NCBI GenBank assembly: GCA_028753945.1
Contig: JAPNXP010000008.1
Location: 1,240,001-1,304,000 of the forward strand
Origin: Hexactinellida sp. DTS-2022
Taxonomy: Eukaryota > Porifera > Hexactinellida
Direction: 5' to 3'
Length of the DNA stretch: 64,000 nucleotides
The translations under genes and the position numbers were made by a program. This document shows positions 22,421 through 33,329 of this stretch, piece after piece. How positions within the stretch are numbered: the first letter of the stretch is position 1; every line of letters starts with the position of its first letter. Under the pieces are notes generated by a model. It was not told the DNA's origin, did not search any database, and was given only the letters and a program-made list of their open reading frames with translations.

Positions 22421-23219
22421 CATAGGCGCCGATCTTTGTAGGAGTGAGGTATTTCCTGGGGGGGGGACAAATTTGGGACCAATTTTTTATACCTTGGCAG
22501 CCAAAGGTCGAAGGTTGATTAGAAAGGTCAATTCGTTCCAAGTCGAGCGACTTGAGCATTCGGAGGCTAATGATGCTAGTACTACTAATGGTTTAAACAA
22601 ATATAGTACATTAAATTTACAAACTTACCTGGCATGGCTAATCCTTCACTCAACAGGAGCATATCAACGACCTGGGGGATCCTGACTTCCCAGAGCCCAC
22701 CATGATAGGTACATTTACGCGTATGGTAGTATATATAATCTTATATACAATCTTAATTTTCAAATTGAAAATAGAAGCCAGGGGTTTATACAGGATTTTT
22801 GGCTTGGGGGGGGAGAAATCTATTGGTGCATAAACGAAGCGAGGAAATGTGAAGGGGTTGGGGGTAATAATACAATTTTCTCAAATTCTTGGGGGGGGGG
22901 AAACTGAACCTTGGGGGGGGAAATCCCAGGTTCCCCCCCCTCTGTATGAAACCCTGGAAGCTAGTATTCGATGTCACTTTGTGAAATCGAATAGCTTCTA
23001 TTATAAATTTCATAACAATTACAGATGATATTAATATATTTTCTTTTGCACGAACATAATTGCACAATTTATATACTGAGCGCATTAAATTTTAATAAAT
23101 TTAGTCTACATTCCCCCAGTGGACCCCCCCAGTACCCCCCCAGTGTACCCCCAGACCCCCCCAGCCTTCCGACCTGGGGGGGTCCAGATCCCCCCAGAAC
23201 CCCAACATCGGCGCCTATG
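22421..23219. mobile_element. hAT-type element, 799 bp, TSD CTCTGAAG
   Basis: The TIR CATAGGCGCCGAT and its inverse ATCGGCGCCTATG. Perfect 8-bp duplications CTCTGAAG at 22413-22420 and 23220-23227. G-runs near the left and C-runs near the right. It splits the P-type pseudogene. Confidence 0.92.
22778..22957. mobile_element. G-rich MITE nested in the 799-bp hAT element
   Basis: CCAGGGGTTTATACAG at the left and CTGTATGAAACCCTGG at the right are near-inverses, with poly-G blocks between. No clear duplication. Confidence 0.6.
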
Positions 23220-25864
23220 CTCTGAAGGATACTTTAGACCACCACGATCAGAAAGCTGCAGTAGTTGGTACCGGAATTCGAGGGATTCATCTACTAGAAT
23301 ATCTTTGTCGATAATTAAAAGATCTCGGCATATTAAGCACGGTGAAGAATGCTTAAGGTATTGGTAGGCAGCATACACAGCAATAAAAGCTAGTGACTGG
23401 AGTGTTGGGGTATCGCACTCAATGGCTGATACATCTGATAGAGCATCAAGAAAAGGATCAATGTCAATTTCTGTATCTGTATGTACTCTATAAATGGGAG
23501 AGAAAGACAGAATAAATTCCTCCATAGAATCTGGCTGGATGGTTGAGTGTTGGTATTAGAATAGATTGGAGATCTTCAAACGACGTTCAGCTTCTAAAAT
23601 TTGAAGGTACGAAACATGGTAATTTGATCCAGACATCATCCGATAAAGTCCGAAATGGTGCTCTAGTGGATCTGTCTGTAAGAAACGTGTTAAAATGTAA
23701 GTATATCCACACTGTCCAGTTAGATAATTAACTATTTGAGGGAGTACAATGCACGCGTGTCTTAAGCTTGTAAAAGTTTGCTTGCTCAATTTGCCATCTT
23801 TCAAAGAGTGTGATTCCCAAGTCTCTCTCCAATTTACTATCCAGGTTAAAAAGATAAAGCGTTCGTCATTAACTGTGAAAGGGCGACATGAAAAATCATT
23901 TAAACGAATATGCTTATATGGAACATTTACATTAAACATGTTCCATAACGTGAGTAGAATTTTCACGAAACTAGAGGTGTTTGTTTTCAACTCACTGCAA
24001 CGTTGATCATTTTAGAGAGCTAGAGCAGCAATTGTGGACTCATGGATTACTTTCAGGACTAATTTGACAATTTGGCGTTCCTATACAGAAGGATAACATG
24101 ATTTAAATGTCAACCGCGGGGCTAATTTTGCAAGACTCTCCTTCTCTGAGCTATAAAGGGCGCGTACACCTTAGAAAGAAGCGCAGCACACCTTTAAAGG
24201 AAATGAACAATAATCAAATCCAATATCGTCAAAATCGGGGTAGAAAAAACACTTATAACTGGACTTCAGATTTAGCCAATTGTTTCGTACAGATTTCAAA
24301 ATATGGACGAAATCGAAAGTGAGATACAGAGGCCTGTTAGGAACACAAGGATGAGGCACACATGTTTCAAGCTTACCAACAGGAGAGAATAGTTTGAATA
24401 ACTTGACGTTAAGAGGATAGTTATATGTTGAGATTACATCCACACATAAACCACAAGTTTCGATATCTTTAATACAAGCGAGTATGATGGGGAATATCTT
24501 CTCAGCGGAAAGAGAGGCACATGGTATAGACGAACTATAGTGGACCATTTTTTCTGGAGGCTTGATACCATAATAGCGAATACAGTCTTTATTGGATCTT
24601 CTGGGCTTAGACTAGAACCATATATCTTGCTTCCTTTATATGTGACATCAGATTTTACGTGAATTTCGTCCATTTGCATAACGATATGTTTCTCAGCTTC
24701 AGTGAAAGAATTTGTTGTTTGCTTGAGGAAAGGAAAGAATTCACACTAAAGTCCGAATGAAGAATACAACTTCTCCAAAGTGTTGACATGAGGCTGATAT
24801 AGACAAGCCATTTGTTGAAGATACTTATAACATGCTGGTGAAATTAAACGTGCTTTACGTGCCATAACCTGTGTGAGGATGTTGTACCTCCGCCTGTTTT
24901 TTGGTACAATACCGTTTTCAAGCTGACATTGGATGAATTGAAGCCTGGATATTTCGGGGGAATCAGCTCTAATTCACCATAAGATGAAAGTACTTTGTTA
25001 ATGAGTAGTTGGATATTGTCCTTCGCTAAAGATAAAGTCTCATAAACGGTCTTTGAAACAGATTCAGTGGACAGAACAGGACGAGGGGATATAGAAATCT
25101 CACAGAGAATTGATTCAAGGTGTCGTATATCGCTGATTGAGCAAATTGAAATTGGTAAAATTTCTCCATTACGATAAGCTCTAACTGACAAATCGAAGGA
25201 CACTAATATATGGGTGTTGACAATGATATTGTGTTCTGTCAGTAGAGGTAGCATATAAATTAGACTATGATCATCTGGGTACCATAAAGACCATGTTTTA
25301 GGTAGGGAAAGCAAAGGTAACTTAGCTTGGATATCCTGGAAACAATTGATCTGATATTTCTCTATCTCTTCGCTCTCAGATGCCAGGCTAAGTGTCAATG
25401 CTTCATTGAACATTTCCTCATCTTTTGAGGTAGGTGACACACATCTGCGCTTTTTGGAGCTAATAGATTGAGAACAGATTGAAGGGTGTCCTGGTAGAAA
25501 AACTGGAACGGCACCATCTTTTAGCTTTGGGTTGACTCTTGGAATTTCACGATAAGTACCATCTCCGTTTGGAACTTTGTGAGTATACTCAACATCCTCC
25601 TGGCGAAAATGATTTACACACACGTAAACCCCCTTGAATGATTGTAAATCGTCTCTCCGAAGAACCTGAAGCCATCTGTGTCTTAGGTCATCTGGTTTCG
25701 TAGGTAGTTTAAAAACTGGGACACAGTGATCGTCGTTGTAGTTGATTTTGCATCCGAAAACGGCACAACTGTTGGGCATCGTTAGAAAAAAACTAATAAA
25801 TTAATGGTAGAAGCATAAATCAAATTATAAGGTTAATTAATTAATAGGGAAATGGGCTCTGTAG

Positions 25865-26576
25865 TAGAGGTGAGCGTCGTGTTGAAATTTGTCTTTTACA
25901 CTAACACGAACACGAAACATATGACACGAACACGACACGAACACGAAATTCGCCACACAAACAGAACACGACACGAACACGAACACGAAACACGAAACAC
26001 GAAACACGAACACGAAACACGAAACACGAAACACGAATATCAATAAAAAACTCGAAACTCGGACACCGAATACATAGTTTTGAAAAATCAAATTAATATA
26101 TATAAATTAAGAAATCATAACATTCATAATTATATTTGAATGTAAATAAGTCGAAGCGTGGACCACGGTCTAAGTTATGAACGCAATATCGAAGAATTGT
26201 CTCAAATACTAGTGACAATATAAGAAAGCAATTGTGGTTGAACAACAATTTAACGGGAACACAAAAGTGAAATAGGAATACAATACAATAACTTGAATAC
26301 CACAAGGATTGGATAATTTTAATAACAAATACTCGATGAATTTTAACCCAACACCACACGAAGACGATCAAGATACATGAACTTTGAACACGAAAACCAC
26401 ACGAACACGAAAGTTTTGGCACAACACGACACGAACACGACACGAGACATAAACCTTGAACACGAATACGACACGAACACGAAAACTTTGGTCTAACACG
26501 ACACGAACACGAATTCGTGTCGTGTCGTGTTCGTGTTCGTGTTCGTGTCGTGTTCGTGTCTTGTCGCTCGGCTCTA
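25865..26576. mobile_element. hAT-type MITE carrying an ACACGA minisatellite, TSD CTCTGTAG
   Basis: TIR TAGAGGTGAGCG at the left; the right end, inverted, reads TAGAGCCGAGCG. Perfect 8-bp duplications CTCTGTAG at 25857-25864 and 26577-26584. Both ends are filled with tandem AACACGAACACG / AACACGACACG units, in direct order at the left and again (ending inverted) at the right, so the ends can fold together. Confidence 0.92.
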
Positions 26577-26935
26577 CTCTGTAGGGGTATTGTACTAATG
26601 GGAATGACATAAATAAATAACAAGATGGATTATTTAGAGCGTAATAAAAGTATAAATTTGCTATGTATGTTACATATTATATACCATAAACCACTTATTT
26701 ATATTATGGGGGAATATTCCCGGAATAACAACACAAATTCTAAAATTAGCTTTGTGGTTAATATGCATATTTTTCGATATATATCGACTGCTAGTCACCG
26801 GAATATCTGTTTTTAAGCGGAATGTCACTAAATTTGATAAAAAATTGCAATTTCGTTTCCCGGCGGCGACCGCATCCCTGGTCCAGATTTCATATTTTAC
26901 TGTGAGGCCTTATGTATAGTAGGCTATGACTTAAC

Positions 26936-29170
26936 CTTTCGTTTTCTATGTATATCAATGTAGAAGCATTTACAACATTATTATGCTGCTAGGAACCTTG
27001 ACAGTTTGTATACAAAATATTGTTGTTCAAATAGTTTGGGCAGGGGAGTATTTATTTTACGGTGAGATGATGTTTTATCATTAAGTTTTCGAATTTAGCG
27101 AATTTTAAAAGTATTAAATCACGATTACCCATGATTTACTCGGTGAGTTAGCATTTTTGTCTTTTGATGGATAAATATATGTTATTCTCTCCACATTGTG
27201 TTATTATCAAAAATATTTGGTTAGTTGTAGTCAGTAAGTAGTTTTTCTGGATTTATAATTGTGAAAATTGCGTCAAAACCCCTTAATTGGTGTGAATATA
27301 TTTCCAGAAAGAATTTTCCTGATGCACTTGAAATTACTCTAAATTATATAAGATTCTTTGTTTTCTATGCTATTGAATAAATCCTGGACATAGAAACATA
27401 CAATAACGTTCATATTTGTGGAAATTCACTAGCGAAACCGGCGATTGATTGATTATTTATTTCAAAATATTGTCAAAAGATACTTTTTTCTGGAATTATG
27501 CTATATAATTAGTATTAATAAATTTGTACACCTTGATATCATCTTCCTGTATAATTTATCGGGTTTATTATTCCATATCAATGGCCCTCTTTATTAATGG
27601 TAAGGATCAACCGGACCCCATCCAGTCCCGTCAAGAAATCTCTACATTTATACCGGACCCGTCTAAAAGTACCTAATTAGCTGAGGCCTATTTCTGTTCG
27701 AAAAATATTTGGTAAAACCTTTTTAGGTTATGGGAATGTTGATCAGAAATGTTGTCGATACGCCAAAAATATATCCACTGCATTGGACATTATTATTGTT
27801 TATATCATCATACCTTTAGTATGCAAGTTGACAAGGAAAATATTTGATCCAAATTATATATATATATTTAAGCCCTCCAGAACCATTCCCATATTATTAC
27901 ACAAAAACACACATTTTTTACTTTTAAGAAATAGTTTTTTTCAGAATAGCTTTCACTGAGTTTTTAATTAGGAATGCTTTACTCAAACCTAGAAAATGTA
28001 TCTACACCCCATCCCAAACTAAACTATGGAATAAAATCACGCAAAAATTGTTATTCCCATCACATTATAATTAGTGTACACGTGACCTACGTTATATAAG
28101 GCCTATGCACCAACTTTGTGAAACTGGACCATGGATTAAAGGAAGGCTATTGATAAATAGGTTATTTATCGTTATCTAAATAACTAGTAGTGATAGACCT
28201 CATAAATGTTCTATAACTATATAGGAACATGATATCAAGGTATACATAGCACCCTTCAGAATTGAGCTATGTCATCATTTGATTACCTAATCGCTATTTT
28301 TGGTGGGTATTATCGTGTTTTTATAGCCCGCTTTTAACATAGTTAGACGCGTTATAAATGTTCAAAATTGGATCAGGAGGATGTCTATAACTAGTTGAAT
28401 GAATTATATCGAAATTATAAATGGAATGTTGACGCATTCCTCGGTTGCCAGGGAAATGCAATTTTATTAAAATGAGCCATAACTCAAAAACTATCAATTT
28501 TATGTAAACTATGCTAGTACTGATCTATCCGCAATAGGTAACTTCATATTTATTAATAATACATTATGTATGTCTAGCTACAATAATCTTTGAGAAAATG
28601 AGTGTATTGTCTGGTAAGGAATTAAGTGCTAATTATCTTATCTCATACAAGTTTGGCAAAATTTTCATTTTAGGGTAATTTTGCTAAATAGAATTTAAAT
28701 CAATGATCATATTTAGTGTAACTTCTATAGTTAAACTGATAATTGAGGTGTATAGATAATGAGGGATTAGATGACATATCATTATATGAGCTAAAATTAA
28801 CTTTTCAAAATCCCCCAACCTAGAAATGTACAGATTTGCAAAAAAATTGTTGTAAAGGGAGAAACAACTCCTAAATATCCCTAACTATTCTAAATAAAAT
28901 AGAATTTCCGAATTATTTTGTCCATTAACTGTATTTGTACTGTTATACTTAATTATTTGGAATAATTTAGATTGCTTTACTCCATTGTATAAATGTACTA
29001 CTATTAAAGCCTCTAGAATTCACTAGTGGATCCATATAGTTATTATCTCAAGTTTAAATAATATAATATGTTAATTTATGCCACTTAATATTCCCGCCTA
29101 TGGAAGGAATTGTTGAACGTTTTGCATACTATAAACTTTAATTTCCACTTACACTCAAGTTACATAGACT
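26936..29170. other. AT-rich DNA without recognised genes
   Basis: It was read in all frames for integrin exons and transposase motifs; none was found. GTTATATAAGGCC (about 28093) also occurs near 15125. Confidence 0.4.
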
Positions 29171-29599
29171 CAGAGTGGACCATGGGTCAACATTGGTGAC
29201 ACATGACCCATTTGATCCATCGCATTTGTGACCCATGACCCATTGACCAATTGAGCCATGACCCATCGAGTGACCCATTGACCCATCAAGTAACGCTTTG
29301 ACCCATCGTGTACCCATTGACCTTTTTAAAATATCTAATTTTTAATATCTAAACATTTTGTAACACAATCCGACTAATGTATGATGGTGTCAATCAATTA
29401 ATTTTGGTAGACTTCTAATACCAAAGAAATACCCTCTAATGTTTCTGGGTTAATTTGATTCGTACTATAACTGGACGAACATGGAAATTCCAAATGGGTC
29501 ATGGGTCACAGAGCCGTGACCCATGACCCATCTGACCCATCGATTTAGGTGACCCATCTGACCCATGACCCATGACCCATCGGCCCATGGTCCACTCTG
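29171..29599. mobile_element. hAT-type MITE with GACCCAT repeats
   Basis: CAGAGTGGACCATGGG at the left and its inverse at the right (CCCATGGTCCACTCTG). TGACCCATGACCCAT units fill both ends. Flanks CATAGACT and (after one base) CATAGATG look like a diverged duplication. Confidence 0.75.
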
Positions 29600-30321
29600 T
29601 CATAGATGGGATACAGACAATTCGTGACATCACAATTCGTGACAGACAATTCGTGACTGGACAATTCGTGACAACCACAATTCGTGCCTTAGGGGATTTT
29701 ATGCACTAAACTACTTAAACTTAAACTTAGCATTCACTTAAGTATTTACTTAGTTTAAGTACCTATAAGTTTAAGTTTATTAAGTAGTTTAGTAATAAGG
29801 GCCCAGGACTTAATCTAGCATTCAAAAATCTGCGCACATAGGGTGCGCAGATTAATTATATCGCGCACCCAAACAATACAACATCCAAATTTTGCCTAGT
29901 TTAAGGCCTGGAGATGCGCACTAGCAAATTTTTGCTATAAATTGCGCACCTTTGTATGAGCATTACGCACCCAGATGAAGATCTGGCGACAACTACAATT
30001 CGTACTATAGTTAATTAAAAATGAACACATTTCAATATGGTCATATTAGAGATAAATTATAAATATATTATAGACTCTCTGTAGAGTGCCAAATATTTTT
30101 TCATACAATTTAGAGTGACAAAAAATACAATTATTTCCTAATATGTATCGTTCATGTAGTCAAGTATATTTTTATGATTTCCTGTTATATATAGTATACG
30201 TGCATCACAATACACCAATTATATACATTCATTAAGATTCATATTAATATAGACATTCATAATAAACTTTACCTTTTTCAATTAGTTAGCAAACAGTATG
30301 CTTGTCTCAGTTACATAAATA

Positions 30322-30550
30322 CCGTATTGAATCGAATAAGCGCAGGGGATTGGCATTGGTATAATAAATTATAACACTTTAATAAATAGCTGGACATAAT
30401 TACATTGATTTTGGCAAATACGGATATATACTGTCGCTGAAAACCATTGGAACCCACCAAAATATTATTTTCCGGATTTTTCTAAAGAAAACAGGATATA
30501 ATTGGCCCACGAAAACTATTAGCGTCGGGCGCTTATTCGGAGAAATACAG
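30322..30550. mobile_element. Mariner-type MITE with CCGTATT...AATAAGCGC ends
   Basis: CCGTATTGAATCGAATAAGC is inversely related to GCGCTTATTCGGAGAAATAC at the right, with TA at each border. It is the same family as 48338-48597. Confidence 0.7.
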
Positions 30551-30714
30551 TATTTGCAATTGGGAGCATACATTATGACCCGTGTCTATAGTGAGAGTCA
30601 TATGTAGTATATTAAAATTGTAACGAATTGTCCTGTCACGAATTGTCTCTGTCACGAATTGTCTTGTCACAAATTGTCTCTGTCACGAATTGTCTGTCAC
30701 GAATTGTCTGTATC

Positions 30715-30849
30715 CAGGGGTGGATCTAGACACTCAAATTTGGGAGATGCAATTTTTGGAAGGTTTTTTTCATTAAATATTATCGGCCAACAAAATAGGA
30801 TGCAATTTGGGGGGGGGGGGATGCCCACCCCCTTCTAGATCCACCCCTG
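30715..30849. mobile_element. hAT-type MITE, 135 bp
   Basis: TIR CAGGGGTGGATCTAGA and its inverse. Duplications TCTGTATC (30707-30714) and TCTGTAAC (30850-30857) differ at one base. It contains a G-run and GGATGCCCACC. Confidence 0.88.
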
Positions 30850-30905
30850 TCTGTAACCCACATAGAGGTTTAACTGATGTAAATTTATATTGACCAAACA
30901 ATGTA

Positions 30906-31450
30906 CACTGACCAGCCAAAAGTATTTGAACAATAGGGATTTTAATGCACACACAATATTCATCCGGTAACTTATTAACGGCTATCTAAAATACTCTGAA
31001 ATGACTATTTCTGAAATGACTAATAACTTATTATAGATATACATATGAAAATATTGTGATTTCAATTAAATTTAGAAAATATTCACGAAGTGGCATAAGT
31101 GGCACAAATGGAAATGTGGCTGTATCACAGTAGAAAATATTCGGATTGATTTGAAATTATGCACTTAGAGTAATTTAACTTTGTGGAATTCAAATCTGTT
31201 ATCAGAATTAATATATTAACATTGCATCTTAATTATCACAAATTAATTATATAATGAGTTAATTATATATTTAATGAGTTTAACGCCTCCATTAAAATGT
31301 AAATTCGAAAATTTTGCTGTTTTAATATACTTTACATAGCGTTTCATGTAAATAGCCATTTTGTAGAATCTACTATTGTTATAATGCTGGTATAAACTCA
31401 AATGTCGGAATACAAATTATTGCTGTTCAAATACTTTTGGCCGGTTAGTG
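30906..31450. mobile_element. Tc1/mariner-type MITE, AAAAGTATTTGAACAA family, copy 1
   Basis: Ends CACTGACCAGCCAAAAGTAT and inverse, with TA on both sides (30904-30905 and 31451-31452). The interior has no frame. Related copies: 41295-41858, 42609-43306 and 55545-56096. Confidence 0.85.
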
Positions 31451-31670
31451 TAATACTTTCAGATATATGCGTGGTTATAAATCAAGGGTCGGAAACCTTT
31501 TGAGTCTTCGGGCCAGATTGATTATTTTACCGCATTATTCGGGCCAAGCGATTTACCATCATTTGGTCTTACTAGACCATATTTGGACGAATTTTCCTTA
31601 GCAACGCTGGGATGTTTAATAATTTTACCATACTACACTATTATTTATAAAAATATTGTACACCCTCGCT

Positions 31671-32233
31671 AATCCGAACTTCGCATGGTCCGAACAGCAG
31701 ATCCAAAATTAATTTTCATCTATATTTGGAGAAAAAAAATGATTTTTTTTTAAAATGTCTTAGAGAAGTATTTATGTAGTACTGTTCAGTGGCGTATCCA
31801 GGATTATCGTGAGGGGGGTGCTCTGTAGCGAGCGAATCGAGCGACGGTAAGGGGGGATCTGGGGGGCAATCCCCAGAATTTTTTTAAAATCTTAGACGCT
31901 CAAACAACGATGTACAGCTATTCTTGTCACATAGTAGGAGGAGTGTAATATTGTGCAGTTGTACCAAAGATGTTTAGATGTTTAGGTATTATAAATAACA
32001 TATCCCTTTTGAAACCAGTTATGAGGGGGGTGTTTGAACACCCAAATCCCCCCCCCTAGATACGCCACTGCTGTTATATGTTTCGTTTGGATTGGACTTG
32101 TTTTGTTCGGATTATCTGGGTGTAATTTTATAGAGGACTATAGAAATCCTAATAAATCACAAATCCGTACGAATTCACAAATCGGGACAGAATTTTTTGA
32201 ATCGGAACACCTCTGTTTCGATTAGCGAGCGTG
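31671..32233. mobile_element. Mariner-type MITE nested in a hAT MITE
   Basis: CACCCTCGCTAATCCGAAC at the left and GATTAGCGAGCGTG at the right are inverse, with TA at both borders. It is interrupted by 31787-32070. Confidence 0.75.
31787..32070. mobile_element. hAT-type MITE, innermost of three
   Basis: TIR CAGTGGCGTATC and its exact inverse at the right end. GGGGGG/CCCCCC blocks inside. No clear target duplication. Confidence 0.8.
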
Positions 32234-32301
32234 TACCATATTTGGATTTCATTTGAATGACCGAATCGGAGGTAGCAGCGGGCCGGGGGTGCCGACCCCT
32301 G

Positions 32302-32498
32302 TTATATATGTTACTGGTTAATTTAAATTAGAAGGAAAGTTGTAGCATAGTAGAAATATTATTCAGCCATTAAATTATATTCGGTTTACGATATTGGCTG
32401 AATATATTTTTGTTCTGCAACAGGTCTTCCTTGTTTCATGATTAAGTAATCAAACTCAACTCTATCTAATTCTATATTATTATGTTTATATCCTTTAG
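32302..32498. other. Intron sequence before integrin exon
   Basis: It ends in a T-rich tract and TTTAG acceptor at 32494-32498. Confidence 0.6.
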
Positions 32499-32993
32499 CA
32501 ACAAGGTCCTATTGAAAATCTATATATTGGGTTATTAGCTGCAGATAGTAGTAACGTTGTGGACCTGATTGAGGAAGCTTATCGCTCTATTGCTGAAACT
32601 ATTCAAGTTCGTAGTGGAACTGCAAATAATGTTCGTGTAATTGCTAATGCAACATGTGTTAATCAAACTGAAGACGGTCAGTGCACTGAAGTAACGATTA
32701 ATTCTGAAGCAACCTATGATATTTCTGTTCAATTATTGGACTGTACATCTATTTCTGATGAACAAAACTTACGTTTTGTATTTTATGGTGATATAATTAT
32801 TGAAATAGAACCAATATGCAACTGCGAATGTAGTTCTGAGCCCAGTTTCAATAACTCTATTTGCAATAATGAAACTCTCTTATGTGGACAATGTGTGTGT
32901 AATGGTCGACAAGGAAGTAGTTGTGAATGCTCCTCTTCTCAGAGTTCATTTTCAAACAATCAACAATGCCGCAGGTTTAATAACAGTGAAGTG
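32499..32993 (+). CDS. Integrin beta subunit, internal exon (end of beta-I domain, hybrid domain, start of I-EGF1)
   Basis: A 165-codon exon, phase 0 at both ends. It is bounded by the acceptor ...CCTTTAG and the donor GTG|GTATGT. It reads DSSNVVDLIEEAYRSIAETI, the conserved end of the integrin beta-I (von Willebrand A-like) domain. The hybrid-domain strand LRFVFYGDIIIEIEPICNCE and the first Cys-rich repeat CNNETLLCGQCVCNGRQGSS follow. Integrin beta chains pair with alpha chains at the cell surface and bind matrix ligands. The exon joins in frame to 50622, where SEV|LCSNRGSCLCGQC restores a normal I-EGF repeat. Exons for the signal peptide, PSI and ligand-binding MIDAS loop were not found in the window. 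Confidence 0.92.
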
Positions 32994-33159
32994 GTATGTT
33001 GCCATTGTTGTTTGTCTTATTTATACTTATTAGTTTGAGCAGTAAAAAAAACCCTCACAGACGGGATGGGAGTGTGCTCCTTCTGATTGCACTTCCCCAA
33101 TGTTTAATTTTAATAACTAGAATTTCAAAATTCAAAAAATTACATTTTATCTTAGTGTA

Positions 33160-33325
33160 CAGTCTGTTCTCTCTAATTGTCCACTTCTCTAATTGTCCAC
33201 TTTTCTAATGGTCCACTTATTTACTTGTCCAAATCAACTATTTATATATCTGTAATAGTCCATATTCTCTAATAGTCCACTATGGGCCAATTTCCCACTG
33301 GTGGACTATTAGAGAGAACAGTGTG
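33160..33325. mobile_element. Mariner-type MITE, 166 bp
   Basis: CAGTCTGTTCTCTCTAAT at the left and ATTAGAGAGAACAGTGTG at the right, with TA at each border. TCTAATTGTCCAC is repeated inside. Confidence 0.8.
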
Positions 33326-33329
33326 TAAT

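Larger units (their letters stand above)
22077..25779 (-). pseudogene. THAP-domain P-type transposase, decayed
   Basis: It starts MPNSCAVFGCKINY with a THAP C2CH set C5, C10, C54, H57, then GAVPVFLPGHPS. The first 311 codons are open to 24844. Downstream pieces in shifting frames are homologous to the protein at 58593-61259: MQMDEIHVKSDVTYKGSKIY (24434-24679), FDFVHILKSVRNNWLNLKSS (24171-24548), LQTDPLEHHFGLYRMMSGS (23556-23990), and the C-terminal ACPSCNVKGS...NCLIANLVKNYNS (22077-22260). Several frameshifts and stops, and the hAT insertion at 22421-23219, inactivate it. In intact P transposases THAP binds DNA and the DDE core cuts it. Confidence 0.88.
21778..26928 (-). mobile_element. Decayed THAP/P-type transposon, 5.15 kb, TSD ACTTAAC, carrying two hAT insertions
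   Basis: TIRs of about 77 bp: CATAGCCTACTATACATAAA at the left and its inverse ending TATAGTAGGCTATG at 26928, continuing through CCAGGGATGTGGTCGCCG. Perfect 7-bp repeats ACTTAAC lie at 21771-21777 and 26929-26935. One transposase gene lies on the minus strand. Two hAT-type elements (22421-23219 and 25865-26576) were inserted later and account for about 1.5 kb of the length. Confidence 0.9.
29608..30863. mobile_element. Foldback element whose TIRs are tandem ACAATTCGTGAC arrays
   Basis: The left end reads GGGATACAGACAATTCGTGA and repeats CAATTCGTGAC five times to about 29688. The right end (30620-30713) carries CACGAATTGTCTGT about six times in inverse order. A hAT MITE (30715-30849) interrupts the right terminus and a mariner-type MITE (30322-30550) lies inside. 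A hairpin of ACTAAACTACTTAAAC type sits at about 29705-29795, and GCGCAC-rich repeats at 29826-29985. Confidence 0.7.
31483..32301. mobile_element. hAT-type MITE containing two further nested MITEs
   Basis: The ends CAAGGGTCGGAAACC and GGGTGCCGACCCCTG match the common hAT terminus CAGGGGTCGGCAACC. Flanks TTATAAAT and TTATATAT differ at one base. Confidence 0.85.

Noticed and set aside
23025..23525. Proline-rich open frames at 23.0-23.5 kb
   Set aside because: They come from C-runs at the right end of the 799-bp hAT element.
29608..30713. Tandem ACAATTCGTGAC arrays as a CRISPR array
   Set aside because: The units are 12-17 bp without unique spacers, occur as opposed arrays, and the genome is eukaryotic.
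31787..32070. Target duplication for the innermost MITE (CTGTT near both ends)
   Set aside because: The two CTGTT copies are not both directly adjacent to the TIRs, so no duplication is claimed.
26936..32498. Upstream integrin exons (MIDAS DxSxS, PSI)
   Set aside because: No convincing short exon with these motifs and proper splice borders was found by eye; they may lie outside the window.
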